Part shown: positions 62,157 to 64,000 of the stretch, piece after piece
Numbering within the stretch: the first letter of the stretch is position 1
How the letters are laid out: every line of letters starts with the position of its first letter
Assembly: GCA_937928595.1 (NCBI GenBank)
Contig: CALGJV010000019.1
Span: 1-64,000 of the forward strand
Direction of reading: 5' to 3'
Origin: an uncultured Phycisphaerae bacterium
GTDB lineage: Bacteria; Planctomycetota; Phycisphaerae; UBA1845; Fen-1342
DNA length: 64,000 bases
Notes under the pieces: generated by a model
What the model was told of the DNA's origin: nothing
The model's input: the letters and a program-made list of their open reading frames with translations, nothing else
The model's database searches: none
Position numbers and translations under genes: made by a program

Positions 62157-62190
62157 CGCATCGACCGAACACGGACGGTCTGTCGATGCG
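62157..62190. repeat. inverted repeat CGCATCGAC / GTCGATGCG
   Basis: Nine-base arms at 62157-62165 and 62182-62190 enclose 16 bases. It lies in the gene-free region and is not followed by a T tract in either direction. Confidence 0.45.
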
Positions 62191-62363
62191 ACTTATCTCC
62201 TCCGTGACGACAACTTGGCTTGGCGGGTGGCCGGCAGGCGACTACGTCCTTCGGCCTTCGAGGTGGACCGGGCCCGGCCCGGATCCAGCCTTGGTGGCCC
62301 CCTCGCTCGAAACCCAACCCCCTCCTGAGGACAAACTGCCGCCACCCTCTTTTTTGCGCCCGC

Positions 62364-64000
62364 CTACTCGCCCAGCAGCTCGGTAACGCGATACTCGCCG
62401 CTCCCACGGCTCCCATCGAGGCCACGTCCCCACCGCAGCCGCGCCGCCGGGAAACCGTCCGCGTCGTCGTCGACGTAGTGCACCGCGATTCGGAGCCGCT
62501 CGCCGCCCCGGAGCGCGCCCGCGCCGAACGCCGCCGCCGGAATTCGCACGCGGTAGGTCCGCGGGCCGGAACTCGCGATCTCGCCCGCGCACGACCAGCC
62601 TTCCAGAGCAGCCGAAGGCGTGCCGGCGAGGGCCTCCGCCGTCGGGTTCGCGGCGCTGGGATCAAACCGGACCTCCACCGCGTTTCCGCCCTGCGGGCCG
62701 GCCACCCCGATGAGCAACTGGTCCCCGGTCGCGACACCGCCGGGGCTTACGCGCAGCGGCACCAGGCGTTCGTCTTCGATGACCACGGTGAGCCGCAGCC
62801 CCGTATCGTCGTAGCGAGCGGCGAGCGTGCCTTTCGCCGTCACGCGCTGCCCATCCGGCGGCATGAGCTCGCCAATGCGGTCCGCCGGTCCGGGATCACC
62901 CGCGCCGCGGGCCACACGCGCGAGCGGCCGCACGACCACCGGCACCTCGAGCACCGCGTCTTCGATGCCCAGCTTGAGCAGCAGCTCCACTTGCTCGAAC
63001 TCTCGTCCGGCGGCGCGCCGCAGCGTGATCTCCTGGCGGATGGTCTCGCCGGCTTCGGCCTGCAAGGCGGTCGCCGTGAGCGACGATTCGAGCGGGCCGC
63101 CTCTGGGCAGGGCGATTTGCAGGTAGCTGCGTCGCAAAGCCGCCGGGGCGTCAAGCTCCATGGCGAACGTCGCACTTTCGGCGCACAGCACGAGCCCGGG
63201 GATCCGCAGCCACGGCCGTTCCAGAGTGAGTTGCGGCCGCGATTCGGCAACCTTCATTCGGAGCGTCAGGAACAGCGGGCGGGGCAGCGTCAGGACCAGC
63301 GGTGCGCCCGGGCCGCCCAGGATCGGACGCTCCCGCCGCTCGAAGTCCTGCGCGCTCAGTTCACCCGGCACGCCCCGCCCGGGAGCCAGCACGGCCGGCA
63401 GTGTCGCCCCGGGCCGGGGCAGCAGCACCGCGATCTGTCGATCCGACCCGATGAACAGGCCGGATGCGAACTCGTCGCCCGCGCCGGGTACCGGTCCGAT
63501 GCAGCGGAATCCGGTGAGCTGGCCGGCCGCGGCGGCATAACCCAGCAGCGACGCCTTGGGTGAGAAATCACGGCGAACCAGCCCGCGGAACAGGTCGCTG
63601 TGCGCCGGGTCGTTCTCGTCGTCGCGCAGTTCGGACCAGATCAGCCCGCCCACGCCGGCGGTCGCGGCCCGCACGTAGAAACCGAGCACATCCTCCGCGT
63701 CGGCATAGGAGCCGCTGCCGAGGATGGGGTCGGCCTGGTGCAGCCAGGCGTGAGTCGGCTGCCATTCGAATCCCGCGGCGCGGCGGTACTCATCGAGCCG
63801 GACGACCGCGTCCGCCACCGGGCCGGAGGTCGCGAACAGCAGCGGCAACCCCGGATGCCCGGCGACGAAACGGCCTACCGCGGCCGCCTCGGCCGGCTGA
63901 GCCACCGTCACCGCGGGCGGCCAGAGATCGAGCCGTGGGTGCGACTGGGTGAGGCGCGTGCGCAGCGCGTCGGCGGCGGTCAGCTGTTCCACGGTCGTGT
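62364..64000 (-). CDS. glycoside-hydrolase-like protein, 5' end beyond the window
   Basis: The minus-strand frame is open to the right edge, so only the C-terminal 545 or so residues are seen. The first 170 visible residues read as the end of a TIM barrel: LPLLFATSGPVADAVVRLDE, then GVGGLIWSELRDDEND and FSPKASLLGYAAAAGQLTG, as in GH42/GH39-like proteins. Beta-rich domains follow. The last 130 residues (AARYDDTGLRLTVVIEDERL, RLRIAVHYVDDDADG) resemble a family 9 carbohydrate-binding domain. A GTG at 63992 is in frame but is probably internal. Confidence 0.7.
   Translation of the reverse strand, partial: TTVEQLTAADALRTRLTQSHPRLDLWPPAVTVAQPAEAAAVGRFVAGHPGLPLLFATSGPVADAVVRLDEYRRAAGFEWQPTHAWLHQADPILGSGSYADAEDVLGFYVRAATAGVGGLIWSELRDDENDPAHSDLFRGLVRRDFSPKASLLGYAAAAGQLTGFRCIGPVPGAGDEFASGLFIGSDRQIAVLLPRPGATLPAVLAPGRGVPGELSAQDFERRERPILGGPGAPLVLTLPRPLFLTLRMKVAESRPQLTLERPWLRIPGLVLCAESATFAMELDAPAALRRSYLQIALPRGGPLESSLTATALQAEAGETIRQEITLRRAAGREFEQVELLLKLGIEDAVLEVPVVVRPLARVARGAGDPGPADRIGELMPPDGQRVTAKGTLAARYDDTGLRLTVVIEDERLVPLRVSPGGVATGDQLLIGVAGPQGGNAVEVRFDPSAANPTAEALAGTPSAALEGWSCAGEIASSGPRTYRVRIPAAAFGAGALRGGERLRIAVHYVDDDADGFPAARLRWGRGLDGSRGSGEYRVTELLGE

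Larger units (their letters stand above)
61673..62363. other. 690-base gene-free region with an AT-rich island
   Basis: From about 61680 to 61930 the sequence is much richer in A and T than anything else here (for instance TATAAAAAGTTAG and GATAAAATAGAGAATATC). It holds a 7-bp inverted repeat at 61852-61868. A further 9-bp inverted repeat lies at 62157-62190. A minus-strand frame at 62737-61943 overlaps a real gene and is not accepted. Confidence 0.6.

Noticed and set aside
61943-62737. Minus-strand frame across the AT-rich region boundary
   Set aside because: Half of it overlaps the glycosidase-like gene in another frame and the rest has no motif.
1-64000. CRISPR arrays, insertion sequences, integrases, rRNA genes
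   Set aside because: No regularly spaced repeats, transposase or integrase motifs, or rRNA segments were found on either strand.

Overview
The window is GC-rich DNA (only about 61.7-61.95 kb is visibly AT-richer) and most likely comes from a planctomycete, probably a Phycisphaerae-type lineage. The evidence is several secreted proteins ending in dockerin-like repeats of the form DxNxDGxVDFDDID, two PEP-CTERM proteins, a DUF1559-type pseudopilin, a DUF1570 gluzincin, and small zinc-ribbon proteins of planctomycete style. No mobile element, CRISPR array or rRNA gene is visible. The placement is inferred from protein style, not from a marker tree.

Layout. 1-1.4 kb: a 3' half of a tRNA-Gly, then a promoter, rpsL, rpsG and a hairpin; fusA does not follow. 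1.5-6.3 kb: two zinc-ribbon envelope proteins, a membrane TPR protein, and topoisomerase VI subunit B without its A subunit. 6.6-11.4 kb: a PhyH-type dioxygenase, a possible 20-codon gene with a full-length Shine-Dalgarno, a DUF1570 protein, a CPBP protease and a HAF-repeat PEP-CTERM protein. 12-16.4 kb: a giant dockerin-tailed subtilase. 16.9-28 kb: housekeeping metabolism (PLP sulfur enzyme, PurB, M16 homologue lacking its zinc histidines, phosphohexomutase, creatininase-like amidohydrolase, RmlD-like reductase) mixed with envelope proteins (HTH-membrane protein, OmpA-like lipoprotein). 28.3-34.5 kb: a secreted protein with a pseudopilin-like tail, TatC, a glycosyltransferase and a PAP2 homologue. 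34.6-39.2 kb: PEP-CTERM, dockerin, pseudopilin and phytase-like secreted proteins. 39.4-47.7 kb: D-2-hydroxyacid dehydrogenase, GH65, non-phosphorylating GAPDH and a four-PAS hybrid kinase. 47.8-52 kb: secreted EEP phosphatase/nuclease, a KARI-like protein missing catalytic residues, a dockerin-tailed serine-hydrolase homologue missing its SxxK, and an orphan dockerin fragment. 52.1-57.3 kb: a three-gene ABC operon. 57.4-64 kb: a large met-zincin, a NeuD-type acyltransferase, a small secreted protein, an AT-rich gene-free island, and a glycosidase-like gene running off the end.

Two themes stand out. First, at least four secreted proteins share near-identical calcium-loop tails of FDDID type, plus a free-standing tail fragment; no cohesin is seen, so what the tails bind is open. 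Second, several proteins keep an enzyme fold but have lost catalytic residues that can be named from the sequence (M16, KARI, class C serine hydrolase, PAP2). The strongest small-scale candidates are the sORF with perfect Shine-Dalgarno near 7.5 kb, the broken tRNA-Gly at the left edge, and the solitary topoisomerase VI B gene.
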